Shown: positions 32,984 to 43,293 of the stretch, piece by piece
Layout: each line of letters begins with the position of its first letter
Position numbering within the stretch: the stretch's first letter is position 1
Assembly: GCF_001641265.1 (NCBI RefSeq)
Contig: NW_020167521.1
Coordinates: 1,116,001-1,180,000 of the forward strand
Direction: 5' to 3'
Origin: Pseudogymnoascus destructans
Taxonomy: Eukaryota > Ascomycota > Leotiomycetes > Thelebolales > Thelebolaceae
DNA length: 64,000 nt
Position numbers and translations under genes: made by a program
The notes under the pieces: model-generated
The model's database searches: none
What the model was told of the DNA's origin: nothing
Seen by the model: only the letters and a program-made list of their open reading frames with translations

Positions 32984-33524
32984 GAAAGAGTCCTTAGTAC
33001 CAAGGAACTGTACTGTAACACTGCGCACAATGAAGGATCCTTTGAGCGAACTTGGAATGAGAACCCCCGTAGCATCCGCATCCTCCACGGACTGCAATGC
33101 CTCCAGGACCTCCCCCCTCTACTTTCTGAGGAACCTACCCAACTACCCCCTAATTCTACGGACCTACTTGCCCCTACACAAACCCCTGTGGACGGGCAAT
33201 GGGACACACCGACGAACTCCCCCTAACATTACTACAGTCACAATATGATTGAAATCAAATGGGCACATACGGGGGCCACGTCCCGAAACTATCAGCCCCC
33301 TTGACCCAAAACACTACAATAGAAGAGCGATGGAACGGTGGTTCGACTCCACCATGAAGCTCCCAGTGGCAACATATCTCTTCTACCTCTATGGAGGATA
33401 CAAAAACAACACCAATGCTTCTTCTTCAGGAGTTGAAGTTGACCTTTTCCGTCGCTTGCCATTTATTTACCCTCGCCCCTACTAGGCACCTGGGATGATG
33501 TATAGCCACATGAAAACTTGCATG
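32984..33524. other. spacer between copia element and palindrome; no clear gene
   Basis: A plus-strand frame (TKELYCNTAHNEGSF... GLQCLQDLPPLLSEE) is open for about 75 codons and may be a retroelement remnant. I cannot assign it. A later short frame includes YLFYLYGGYKNNTNASS. Confidence 0.4.
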
Positions 33525-33600
33525 TAACAATGCGGTTTAAATTAACAATCTTACTAACTTACTACTAGTAGTAAGATTGTTAATTTAAACTGCATTGTTA
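33525..33600. repeat. AT-rich palindrome, arms of about 30-32 nt
   Basis: TAACAATGCGGTTTAAATTA... (33525-33554) is inverted at 33571-33600 with one mismatch around a 16-nt loop. It would fold into a strong hairpin and looks like a minimal foldback or MITE core. A TA/TTA flank is present but a target duplication cannot be fixed. Confidence 0.75.
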
Positions 33601-33797
33601 ATTCCAGTACTATCACCTGCTGTAATGTAACTAAAAAGTTATTAGGTATATATATTCGGAGCAAAATACCCCGACAGCCCCTAATTATAGAGGGCCCCTT
33701 AAAAAGGGGGCCCTGAATCAAATGCCAAAATGAAAGCTCGCACACCAAACTATCCCCCAATCTCCCCCGAACATGGTTTATGCCTCCTCTTCGGTAG

Positions 33798-35594
33798 CTA
33801 AAAAAGATAAGCAGCACGCCCAATCAGTCCCTTGTGGCATTCTAGGCTGCAAGAAACTCCTTTCTTAACACAGCCACACCTCTTGCCACAGGTGGTAGAG
33901 CACCTGCATCCTTCGCACCTAGTTGCAAGATCTAGAAGTCGAGCACAGGTCTCTTCGAGCTGTGGGAGCTCTTCAACCGCATACCCAAACTTTTCCGGCT
34001 CAAGTCGAGGCAGTAAGTATTGTAAGATTTCTGGAGTTTGCTGCGGTAAAGGTTCGTTTGTACAACTGCCATTGTTCGCGAGGAAAAGCCATTCTGTCAA
34101 AGAAAGTTTCAAATCTCGTTCTCGTCAAACCATTGTACCAGTAAACATGCAATCAGTGAGGGTTATAGGGGCATGTATAGTACCAGGTGGTTGAATAAGA
34201 GTATCCCCACACACTAGTGCAATGACTGGTATTTGTGGCCCTTGTAGTTCTGGTCGCCAGTTCTCAGCATGCTCCATGAAGCCATTTCAAAATGCCTCCT
34301 GCTCTTCTGGCCCAAAGCGGTTAATTGGAAACACTGGCCAGTATTTAACGACATCTTCTGGCTTGCTGTTGTGCCAGCCCGAGGCTGCCCCTCGCTGGGC
34401 GACAATTGAAAACCCCATACATTGCTGGATATCCACTGGGTGGACTGGTAGAAATGTTGGCTTTCCCACGTTGATCTCATTATATTTTAAGGATTCACAG
34501 TAGCGAACAACCTTCCATAGATAGCTGTAGTGTTTGGTGACACCTGCAGGCCAGCATTCATACCCACAGTCTGCAATATTAAGAAATTTAACAGGCGGAT
34601 TTTGTATGCAAACTTCTAGAGAAGCCTCTGCATTCTTCCATAAGGTAAACGCATCCTGTATCTTTAAATTTACAACAGCTTGTCTGCTTGTATCTTTATT
34701 AAGTATCTGGACATCGATTTGCATTGGCTTTGTAGAGATTTGAGCCTCTGTCTCCATCTCATTGAACCACTTTTGCAGCGTCTGATATGGTCATCGCTCC
34801 AAGAATTTGTGGTCTCGAATAATAATGAGCTTCGGGTCGTTATTATTAGCTGCCCATATAGCATGCTCTCCCTCTGTAAGGAGTAATATATCTGTGTCGT
34901 CATACTTGCAGTCGCACTTTCCATGTATAGAGACAGTATCAAAACTAAATCCCACATTATGGGATACTTCACTACCAGCTGTCCATACCTTTGCAGGGCA
35001 CCCGTACTTGAATATATGGGTGGCGAGTTGCCCAGCATTTGTAAGGGCACAGGGCACCCAGCTCACAGTAATAGCATATGAGAGTGCGAGTCGGAGGCTA
35101 AACGGATGCTATCCTATAGGTCTACTACGAAGGATACAAAAAAGATGATGGGGGAACCCCGTGAGTCGATTGTCTCAAGTACCCGAAACCCATCCGACTC
35201 GGTTCCGACTCGGTTAGCCCACCCAAATGATCACACGTGACCCCGCAGCTACCCAGAGTCTACTCCCTAGAATGAGAGACGAGAAGGCATCCTTACAGCA
35301 TTGGCAAGGTGAGTGTTTGGGTTTTCTTCATAGATTCTGCGATATGCACGAAGTAACGCATGCCTTTGTTCGTCATTAAACAGGTCATCCTGCTGCTTCT
35401 GTGCAGAGAAAAGGCTTTGGGTAGATAGGGGATTTGTTCGTATATCTTGCTGATAGGCATGTCTCTGCCTATCTCTCTGTTGGTGACTCTGTCTTATATA
35501 GCGTCTATGACATTTCTCATGTAGAGGTCCCGCTATAGCCAATCGTCGTTGCGACTTCTCGTGTGTAGTACCCATCTGAACATACGGCCGTAAT
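33798..35594 (-). pseudogene. JmjC/cupin-like protein with C-terminal CXC cysteine cluster, disrupted
   Basis: Apart from a solo LTR at 35040-35297, one frame runs the whole length. Removing the LTR and one copy of its duplication joins NTHLANA to GQLATHIF exactly in frame. The region IADCGYECWPAGVTKHY, GFSIVAQRGAASGWH, ELQGPQIPVIALVCGDT and LIQPPGTIHAPITLTD matches the JmjC-type cupin plan (first metal His in SGWH, last in TIHA). The usual stretch between SGWH and KYWPVF is short, and the expected H-x-D is H-N-S. The C-terminus CEGCRCSTTCGKRCGCVKKG is CXC/TSO1-like. Three in-frame TGA codons lie at 34791-34793, 34287-34289 and 34135-34137. The 5' end is lost at the R1 repeat. Confidence 0.6.
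35040..35297. repeat. solo LTR related to the gypsy LTR (258 bp)
   Basis: TGTAAGGGCACAGGG...GGCATCCTTACA, a diverged and shorter relative of the 310-bp LTRs at 14824 and 22154 (shared CTATAGGTCTACTACGAAGG core). It is flanked by GCATT at 35035-35039 and 35298-35302 and interrupts the JmjC-like gene. Confidence 0.92.
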
Positions 35595-36529
35595 TGTCAT
35601 ACTGACATTCGTTGCACTCAGTTTGCTATCAAACTCAAGAGCAAACTTAGAAATCTCCTCCTCAAACCTACAAGTCACCATACATATCTTGGCTTATCAC
35701 ACCAATAACAGAAGCAATACTACTCAACGATTGCTGCAAACTCTTCTACTACATCTGTTTATGCTACATACATCACGGCATATCATTTGGACACTCATTG
35801 AACAAGTTATTAAGAAAATCTCCTCCTTAAGGGGGTGGGCCAATACTACCACATGGCATATCTCTACCAACTAGAGGCCTAGGAACATGAACAATAGCTC
35901 TAGAAGCTTCTACAACCCTCTATGATTCATTACACGTCATCGCTCCTTAGTTACCCACAAGATTGGTTAAGTTATGACATAATTTGTCTATAGGTACTCT
36001 GACCTTGGACCTCCTTTTCACTTCCTATAGGCTAGGAACCCAAGAGATGGTTCTATGGGATTCTCTTACGTTCACTACATGATTAGCAAGCTAGTTGTGG
36101 GTCGCACTTGATTTCTAATACATTTACCAAGCCTGGCTAGTCATGGAAAGTCATGGAAAATGAGAGAACTACACTCCTTTGGCATAAATAGGATTGCCCT
36201 TTCCTTAAGAAAGGGCAAGCAGGCAATACAGTAAATCGACTAGCACATACTTCTACGTCTTTTCCAAGCTTCCAAGCATTGATCCTGTTATTCCTGTTTT
36301 TGAAAAGTCAGTGAGGTGCTAACCTCTGACTTACCCCTGAGTTCTCAGACTCAACATTTGTTGCAACTTGTCTAAACCACTTCACCACATCATACACCTG
36401 ATTGCTGCGTTGTGGAATAGTCTAAGCTACAACCCTTTGGCTCTGTTTCTTAAGACAGTGTGTTGTCTTAGTAAATTCATCCCTTCCTTGGGTGGCTAGA
36501 TTCTCATATCTGGTGCACCCAACATTACA
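35595..36529 (+). repeat. long solo LTR, family R, copy R1 (935 bp), no target duplication
   Basis: TGTCATACTGACATTCG...CACCCAACATTACA. It is the same family as R2 (43294), R3 (60798) and R4 (61803). Flanking 5-mers are GTAAT (left) and TCAGT (right), unlike R2 and R3, which have matching ones. Different gene fragments adjoin it on the two sides. Confidence 0.85.
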
Positions 36530-37764
36530 TCAGTCACGATTAAAACTTTTGGATGCGTTGACTTCAGTAGTGTTGACGGCTGGCCTAGGTCTAGCCAGAG
36601 GGCAAGTCGTTGTACGATTGGCTTAAACTTTCCAACGTCATCTGCGAAGACACAGAATACGTCGGTAAACGGGGAAAGAAGCCTGAAGTAGATTCTGTCA
36701 GCGGATTCAGACAGTGTTGGAGTAACTAGAGTGCTAGCGTTTAGTGGCCTGCTATCTGTTGTTACGACGGAACAAGAAGGCTGGCCAACTACAGGACAGG
36801 AAGGAGGGAGGTCGCATGAGACCGGCCCTGGTACCTGGAGGGGCAGCGGGGAATAGTAGTTCCGAAAGTATCACGTGACGGACTCGCAGGATGATGAGAA
36901 GAGTCCTAAGAGTCCAGGACTCCAAGGACTCGAGTGAGTTCCCAGGAGTCCACTAGGCACGTGACGGACTCGCAGGATGATGAGAAGAATCCTAAGAGTC
37001 CAGGACTCCGAGGACTCGAGTGAGTTCCCAAGAGTCCACTAGGCACGACGCCACTATATAAGTAGATAGTATTTCCTTAGATAGGAGCTTCGTGCTCAAC
37101 TCAATACAGTATTTGTTATATACTAGTAACGTGTTACTTGAAGCCTTTGTGTCTGATCCCCTGCCTCCTCTGATAAGTAAACCTTTACGCAAGAGAACCT
37201 CTGTGTCTTCTATCATTTAGAAGTCAGCGTTACATCTGTCTCGTGACACTTCTCAATAGTAAGTGCACTTGTTAATTTAGAGAGGTTAGGCAAATCCCCA
37301 TCGGCGAGCAAAACCAGTCTACTGCTAAAAACACTTGGGGGGTGGATGTGGAGGTGAATCTCTCCATGTACTCGTCGACCGTTTAACTTTGTCTGACCTT
37401 CCCAGCTCGGCTCTTCATTATGCTTAGAGGGGTGGCAACTATATTTTGGCGGTGGGGAAAAGGATTTAGCAAGCTCTTTTATGGCCATAGCCTTAGACTT
37501 ATTCCCTATAAATACAAAGAGACTTGGGGTTTGTTTATCTGGGTTTGGAAGGTCATCTAGAAGGGTCTGGAGTCTGTCGGTATTCTGGAGGAATACATCC
37601 CCATCATTAACAGCTAAACCGAGCCACTGTGTGTGTTTGCAATATCTCATCGCAGAAAGCGGTAAATTAAATATTAAAATAGTCGTACCTAAAATGATTG
37701 TTGATGAATAGTGAATGTCTGAGGCGCTACCAGAGAAGTGCCAGCGACGAGGCCCTTTATTCAC
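36530..37764 (-). pseudogene. fungal protein of unrecognised family, split by a solo LTR and truncated by R1
   Basis: One frame continues across the family A LTR copy 2: EKCHET, then (after removing the LTR and one TCTGT) DSRPLNASTLVTPTLSES, DRIYFRLLSPFTDVFCVFAD, FKPIVQRLALWLDLGQPS and HPKVLIVT, where R1 cuts it off. Upstream parts are HTQWLGLAVNDGD, NTDRLQTLLDDLPN and QTPSLFVFIGNKSKAMA; the last resembles a degenerate P-loop position (inference). I know such sequences only as large fungus-specific proteins and assign no function. The first exon and start are uncertain. Confidence 0.55.
36760..37234 (+). repeat. solo LTR, family A, copy 2 (475 bp)
   Basis: Same ends as copy 1, duplication TCTGT at 36755-36759 and 37235-37239. 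The differences from copies 1 and 3 that I noticed are transitions (for example CCGAGG/CCAAGG, AGAGTCC/AGAATCC, TATCGTT/TATCATT). Confidence 0.93.
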
Positions 37765-37900
37765 TCTTCTGTCCCAGCCAATTTTGGCTTCGTTGAGAGT
37801 TGTTTTTGGCTATCGTCAAAAAGAGCGCCACCACTGCACATTTAATAAGAATAACTGCGCATTTACTTATGGGATATTTACCAAGCAACGGGCATCACCA

Positions 37901-38383
37901 ATGGCAGGAAAACCAAAAGGTCGAGAGTTTACATTGAACATAAGAATCTCAAAGCCACCAAGGTACAGATGTCTAGCCTGTGGTGGGCCAAGATCCCCGT
38001 CATATCATTTAAGACACCCCCCTAGCGAGCCTCGCCCAGCACCGGGCCTATGCCGGGAGTGTTTCGAAATGGAAAGAAGGACTGAACCTCTTCCCGTGTC
38101 GACAGTCACTATACACGAAATACATCATTACCACACCTACATATGTCAACATGGACAGCATTGTATGGGTCGTGCGGAAAATCCACCTCAGGAACAGGTA
38201 GTTAGGCCAGTAGAGCTTCCCATATTGCCGGCATGCCCTGCAATAATAGAGCTTTCAGGAGAAGAGCAGGGAGGCAAGTTTTTTTCTCCATCTCAACTGT
38301 TGGAGCGTCCACCGCCACAGGCGATGCCTTTGAAAAAACCCAGTTTTTGTGATGGCTTTCACTCTAGCAGAATCTGTAGCTAA
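37901..38383 (+). CDS. Cys/His-rich putative zinc-binding protein
   Basis: Frame open from 37715; I prefer the ATG at 37901 (MAGKPKGREFTLNIRISKPP), giving 160 aa. The motif RCLACGGPRSPSYHLRHPP, then PGLCRECF, gives C-x2-C...H...C-x2-C, a plausible zinc-binding unit. A second cluster HEIHHYHTYICQHGQHC follows. The tail is Pro-rich. It is divergent from the split gene on its left, with about 140 nt between the start codons, and is not itself interrupted. I do not recognise the family with confidence. Confidence 0.5.
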   Translation: MAGKPKGREFTLNIRISKPPRYRCLACGGPRSPSYHLRHPPSEPRPAPGLCRECFEMERRTEPLPVSTVTIHEIHHYHTYICQHGQHCMGRAENPPQEQVVRPVELPILPACPAIIELSGEEQGGKFFSPSQLLERPPPQAMPLKKPSFCDGFHSSRICS

Positions 38384-39721
38384 ATGAGTTGTTGTCGATG
38401 TAATCTCTAATATAATGCTTTTGTTCAACTAGTTTTCAGGTATAGAATTATCTATCTCCAATAAAGTTATTCTATCCCCACACATCAAGCTACCAGTCTA
38501 ACTTACCAATCGGCCACATTATGTATGAGACACGAAAAGCCACTTAACGTACTTATTCCCTTAAGATAGTGCTTATCTAATCACCGAAGCTCCTCATCCG
38601 CGTAGCATCATCCACCCAAATACGTGTATTTTAAACGAAGGTATCAAAATGTTCGTTATAAGTTACTTAATCAATTTAACAGCTTTGTGGAGACTTTGTT
38701 TACAAATCAAGTTTCATAGAATTAGGATGCCTATTATACGTGTAGACTACGACAATGTATCGACATCAGGTCTGCTAGAGTTTGTGTTTCCCACATATTT
38801 TCCACAATTCCACCCTCTATATCAAGCTCGTATGTGATTTAGGGCGGACCAAGAGGGTTTATCGAGCTGTAAGGTGGTGGATCTAGCGTGTGCCACGGAT
38901 GTGGTATAGAGCAAGGCACTGAAGGCTGAATCCTGAGTTAGATTACGATTCACCGCAGACGCTGATTGCACATACACTTGGACGAGTCTCTCCAGAACCT
39001 ATGAGGCGCCTCTTTGTGTCTCCGAGGCCAAGGAGCTGCTTCAATCTACGCCAGATGGTTGTATTTCCAATTCCCCCGGTAATCAAGAGCTTTTGCATTC
39101 GTCATTTTAAGATGTAGATATGAGTTCAGAGTATGACTGAGGTAGAGTAGAGTTATTGTGGGTGGAAAATCTCCACGAAGGGTTTATTGGGAGGGCATTG
39201 AACCTTTCACGGCTACTTCCGACTTCAACGGAAGCCATTTCAGCTCCTCCACCGTGTTACAATTACGGGCTGACCCCAAGATGGGGCCACATTTGATGAT
39301 AACTTTTTACATTGAGGTCGTCAGAATAAGCTCCGGGAAATATCCACTACTCTCGTGCTAATGTAAGATGATGTGCTAACTTGGGCCCACGTCTACCCAA
39401 TCAAATTTCACCCGACATTAGTCAAAAGTAGCTTTCTCTCCACACGGTGCAGGAGCTCGAAATGACTTGCGTTCAAGTCAGAAATGGAAGTAGCCGTGAA
39501 AGACTGATTCATGTACACGTCTACCAATCAGATTTCACCTGACATAACTAAATGTAGCTTTCTCAGCGCACAGGGACTTACGTCTTTGACGCGTATGTTT
39601 AGTAGTACCTACACATGTACCTACACCATACAAGTGATTCATACGTAATCCTTATATAAATCTTTTTTCAAGCGCAGATCCATACAAGCCAGCAATCTCA
39701 CATGCTGTAGCTATAGCTAAT
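38384..39721. other. intergenic with a decayed foldback and a 53-bp direct repeat; no gene seen
   Basis: 39205-39262 and 39448-39509 form an imperfect inverted repeat (CTTTCACGGCTACTTCC ... GCTCCTCCACCGTG versus its complement). About 39390-39442 and 39519-39572 are imperfect direct repeats (GTCTACCAATCAGATTTCAC type). This looks like an old MITE or foldback. Remaining frames are short. Confidence 0.5.
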
Positions 39722-40006
39722 CAGTGTTGCCAGTAGTATATTGGTTCTTGGCAGTATATTGCGATATATATCGCAATACGAGTCTTGGCAATATAAACAA
39801 TATGCTTGGCAATATGATATGGCCTTCCTTCATTCCTTGGCAATATGATATGCCCCACATTATATTGCCAATATAAACAATATAAACAATATCGCTTATT
39901 ATAATACACGTGATGATAATGATGTTAAATATAGCTATGAAGCTAGTAGATAAGTGCCGTTGAAAACTCTGCACGCATAGTACTATTACTATTATATAGT
40001 AGTACT

Positions 40007-42159
40007 ATGGCTTCAACAAATGCAGATTCTAGTAATTTATCTTCTCTTAATACTAGCAGCTTCCAAGACAATGCCGATGTGTTCCAGTTACAGTCCTCAC
40101 AACTAGATCTTGATAGTACTATAGTACCTTCAATTTCATCAACAACCCAACGAGTACGAACCTCATGGGTTTGGCAACACAATAAAAGCCCTTCATTAAT
40201 AGAGGATGCTAACAAGTGCATTTGGCAATGCTTATATTGTACTAAACAATACAAAGGGTCGGGTGGTACAGCTGCTCCAGCAAAGCACTTGACAGATTTA
40301 CACCAAGTGACAGATACTTCAAAGGAGTTACGAGTTAAGAACATGCAGATGAGTATTTCAAGCGCCTTCTCAAGTGGAATAAGTAACCCATATAAACGGC
40401 GACGAGATACCGACTTTGATGCTCCAACTTTTGAGCAGCTACTTGTCCAACTTATTGCTAGATGCTCATTATCATTCACAATTGTCCAACGCCCTGAATT
40501 CCGAGACTTAATACATTTCTTAAATGTTAATAGTGAAGAGTCTTTACCTCGAAGCCATAGTACTATACGAGAATGGGTAGTTCGAAGATACAAGCAAGAG
40601 AGGGTCAAGATTCAGCAAGCTTTGCAGTCATCTCAGTCGAAGATCCATCTTACCGTTGACTTATGGACATCTCCAAACACAAAGACATTAATGGGTCTAA
40701 TTGCACACTACATTGGGGAGAATGAAGGGCTTCGACAGTCGGTACTATCGCTACGAGAGCTAGAAGGACAGCATACAGGTGACAATCAAGCCCAATTAAT
40801 ATATACTGTACTTGAAGAGTATGGTATATTATCAAAAGTTGGGTATTTCATGATGGACAATGCATCAAATAATGATACTATGATGATAAGCCTTTCAAAT
40901 CGTTAGTCCTATTACAAAAAATGATAGTACTATAAAATTCTAACTTCTACTATATAGTACTATCACTCCAAGGTGTTAAATATGATGCTCAACACTACCG
41001 ACTTCGTTGCAATGGCCATATCATCAACCTAGCAGCAAAAGCATTCTTATTTCCATACGGGGATGCTCTTTCTGTGGATAACAACTCTCAAGAAGCATCA
41101 CAAGTACAGGTTGAAACATGGAGGAATGCAGGCCCGCTAGGGAAGCTACATAATATTGTAGTGTATATTCAACGTTCTCCCCAACGCCAGGCAATGTTTG
41201 AGAAGTATAGTGATGGTAAAAGGCTTGCTCGGGATAACAAACTCGATGGAACTCATGGTACTTGATGCTTCATAATGCTCTTGATGACAATATGAAGAAA
41301 GCTATCAATGGATACTGTCACAAGGAGTACTACGACCTAAGCCAAGACGAATTGACAGAGAGTGATTGGATAATACTATCACACATCCATGACTGCCTCC
41401 AGTTCTTTCATGAAGTGACGTTAGCTACAGAAGGCCGAGAAGCTACACTAGAACGGGTATTATTATCTATGGAGTTCCTTCTCGAGCAATTAGAGAAAGG
41501 CAAACAACAATTTCAAGACGATATAATACTTAGCCCATGTTTCAACTCAGCTTGGAAGGTTATAGACAAGTATTATGCACTAACTGAGCGGTATGTAATA
41601 GTACTATCAATAGTCTATAGTACTAACACTTTATAGGTCTTCTGCGTATATTGCTGCTGGAATACTCATTCCAAGTCAAAAATGGAAGTATTGCGAAGAG
41701 AATTGGCCTATTAACTGGGTAACACCAGCAAAGATAGCTGTTCAATCACTATGGGATGAGCATTACAAGCCAACAATTGAACCATCAATTATAGCTGCAA
41801 TTCAACCTCAAAATAAGAAGAGCGCATTTGAGGAGTGGGCTACACAAAAACGCCGTCAACCAGCTATTCAAGATCAGTATTTGAAATACTGCCAAGCTCC
41901 AGTTACCCCTGAATGCGATGCTCAGGGTTGGTGGATGGAAGGCGCTCAGCGGATAGCATATCCAAACCTCCAAAAGATGGCTCTTGATATCTTATCAATA
42001 CCTGCAATGAGTGCTGAGCCTGAACGTTTATTCTCAGGGGCAAAGATCACAATTACAGATCGAAGGAACCGACTAGGGGTTGATACTATTGAGTATTTAG
42101 AGTGTTTAAAGTCATGGCTAAATCTTTCGACTAATTCTTGGATTGATGATGATGAGTAG
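40007..42159 (+). pseudogene. hAT-2 transposase, one frameshift
   Basis: Exons 40007-40901, 40958-41590 and 41637-42159, with introns of 56 nt (GTTAGT...TATAG) and 46 nt (GTATGT...TACTAAC...TATAG). BED finger CIWQCLYCTKQYKGSGGTA...H; catalytic core IHLTVDLWTSPNTKTLMGLI, FMMDNASNND, RLRCNGHIINLAAKAF; C-terminal dimerisation LDILSIPAMSAEPERLFSGA and RRNRLGVDTIEYLECLKSWL. A single-base loss near 41240 moves the frame just before TRWNSWYLML. Otherwise the protein is full length. Both introns carry the AGTACTAT motif found in the element's flanks. Confidence 0.85.
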
Positions 42160-42376
42160 TACTATTACTATTTCATTCTATATTAATGCTATTAGTTTCT
42201 AAATTATTATATATAGTATACTACAGCATAATACCTTACTGTCTACAGTATTATGGCACAGACAGGCATCACAGTCAATTTGCCAGGTCAAGTGATGCTA
42301 ACTACACGAACTGCACCAACTGCACCAACTACACAAGCGTCACTCTAGGTTTGTGACATTTAATAGTACTATAGTA

Positions 42377-43240
42377 CTATAAACTTCTTCTACGTAACAA
42401 CCTCTGATCCTCCTCTACCTCCTCTACACTCTGACAAGCACGAGGAGCCAACCTCTGAGGAAGGATGGGTTTGAGGAGGTCAGGATCCCCAACACGGGAC
42501 TCTCTCTCATAACTCCGAAGGGCCTCAGCCAAGGCATCTAATGAGCCAGCGTCAGTGCCAAGAATATCACGCCTAATCCGAAGGATTAGGGCAATCTCCC
42601 GAGCAAAGAGGCGGCGACGCCCAGCCCGAAGCCACTCATCCTCAGCCTCACGGTAAGTGAGACCCAAAACTGCCTGTCTCTCACCACTAGCTCCAACCAT
42701 CTCTACCTCCTTCTCCCCCCAATCCCCCTCATCCCCCTCATCTCCCTCATTTCCCCCATCTTTCGCTTCTAAACTCGCTGGGCCCCATGCTGGTGAGGCA
42801 GCACCAACAAGGCGGGGCGCAGAGACAACAAGGTGGGGCGCAGAGATGACGAGGCGGGGCGCAGAAATGATGAGGCGGGGCACAGAGACGACAAGACGGG
42901 GTGCAGCAGGAGGAGGACGACCAGCAGCGACACCAGAACCAGCAGCGCCAAGGAAAGAGCATGACCCTGTACCCGTAAAGTGGGCACAGTTGGTGCAGCG
43001 GCCATCAGGGTGGGCAGTAGTGTTTATAGCGCAGCAAGCAAACTCATGCTTTACTGTGCCTTTCATGCAGCGGGAGCAAGCAGCAAGGGCGACAACAGCG
43101 CGAGAATGAGCCATTTCAGCTAAAGCTTGACTCTTTCTAGAGCCTTTGAATTGTTGAAAGTCGGCTAGAGAAATATCAGGAGGGCCTTCTAGTATGCGTG
43201 GTTGTGCCATTACAGCAGGAAACTTTGATGGCGGTGCCAT
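42377..43240 (-). CDS. Cys-rich protein of unknown function within or beside hAT-2
   Basis: An uninterrupted 287-codon frame with GC-rich composition unlike the AT-rich DNA around it. N-terminus MAPPSKFPAVMAQPRILEGP; then a Cys-rich module ACSRCMKGTVKHEFACC...RCTNCAHFTGTGSC (CxxC...CC...CxxC...C); then five or so imperfect repeats of SAPRLV(V/I) encoded by about 21-bp units; an acidic Gly/Glu/Asp segment; and a helical C-terminus (EIALILRIRRDILG, ALAEALRSYERESR). The spacing of the Cys module resembles that of the antisense gene at 15575-16386. No intron needed. It lies between the hAT-2 transposase and Pogo-1; function unknown. Confidence 0.65.
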   Translation of the reverse strand: MAPPSKFPAVMAQPRILEGPPDISLADFQQFKGSRKSQALAEMAHSRAVVALAACSRCMKGTVKHEFACCAINTTAHPDGRCTNCAHFTGTGSCSFLGAAGSGVAAGRPPPAAPRLVVSVPRLIISAPRLVISAPHLVVSAPRLVGAASPAWGPASLEAKDGGNEGDEGDEGDWGEKEVEMVGASGERQAVLGLTYREAEDEWLRAGRRRLFAREIALILRIRRDILGTDAGSLDALAEALRSYERESRVGDPDLLKPILPQRLAPRACQSVEEVEEDQRLLRRRSL

Positions 43241-43293
43241 ATTTGCCTATTTTCAAGTTAGTATAACGTGGTTTACCACCAAACGGAACATCC

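Noticed and set aside
33798..35066. TGA as a recoded (selenocysteine or readthrough) codon in the JmjC-like gene and hAT-1
   Set aside because: The stops occur in genes also broken by insertions, at positions where Arg or Trp is expected; fungi lack selenocysteine insertion, and nearby intact genes use TGA as a normal stop.
35595..36529. R-family repeats as Helitrons or MITEs
   Set aside because: TG...CA ends and 5-bp duplications at R2 and R3 fit solo LTRs; no terminal inverted repeats beyond the dinucleotides.
42657..43109. 150-codon plus-strand frame with RRGAEMTRRGAE repeats
   Set aside because: Antisense image of the SAPRLV repeats of the minus-strand Cys-rich gene, which has the longer, better-structured frame.
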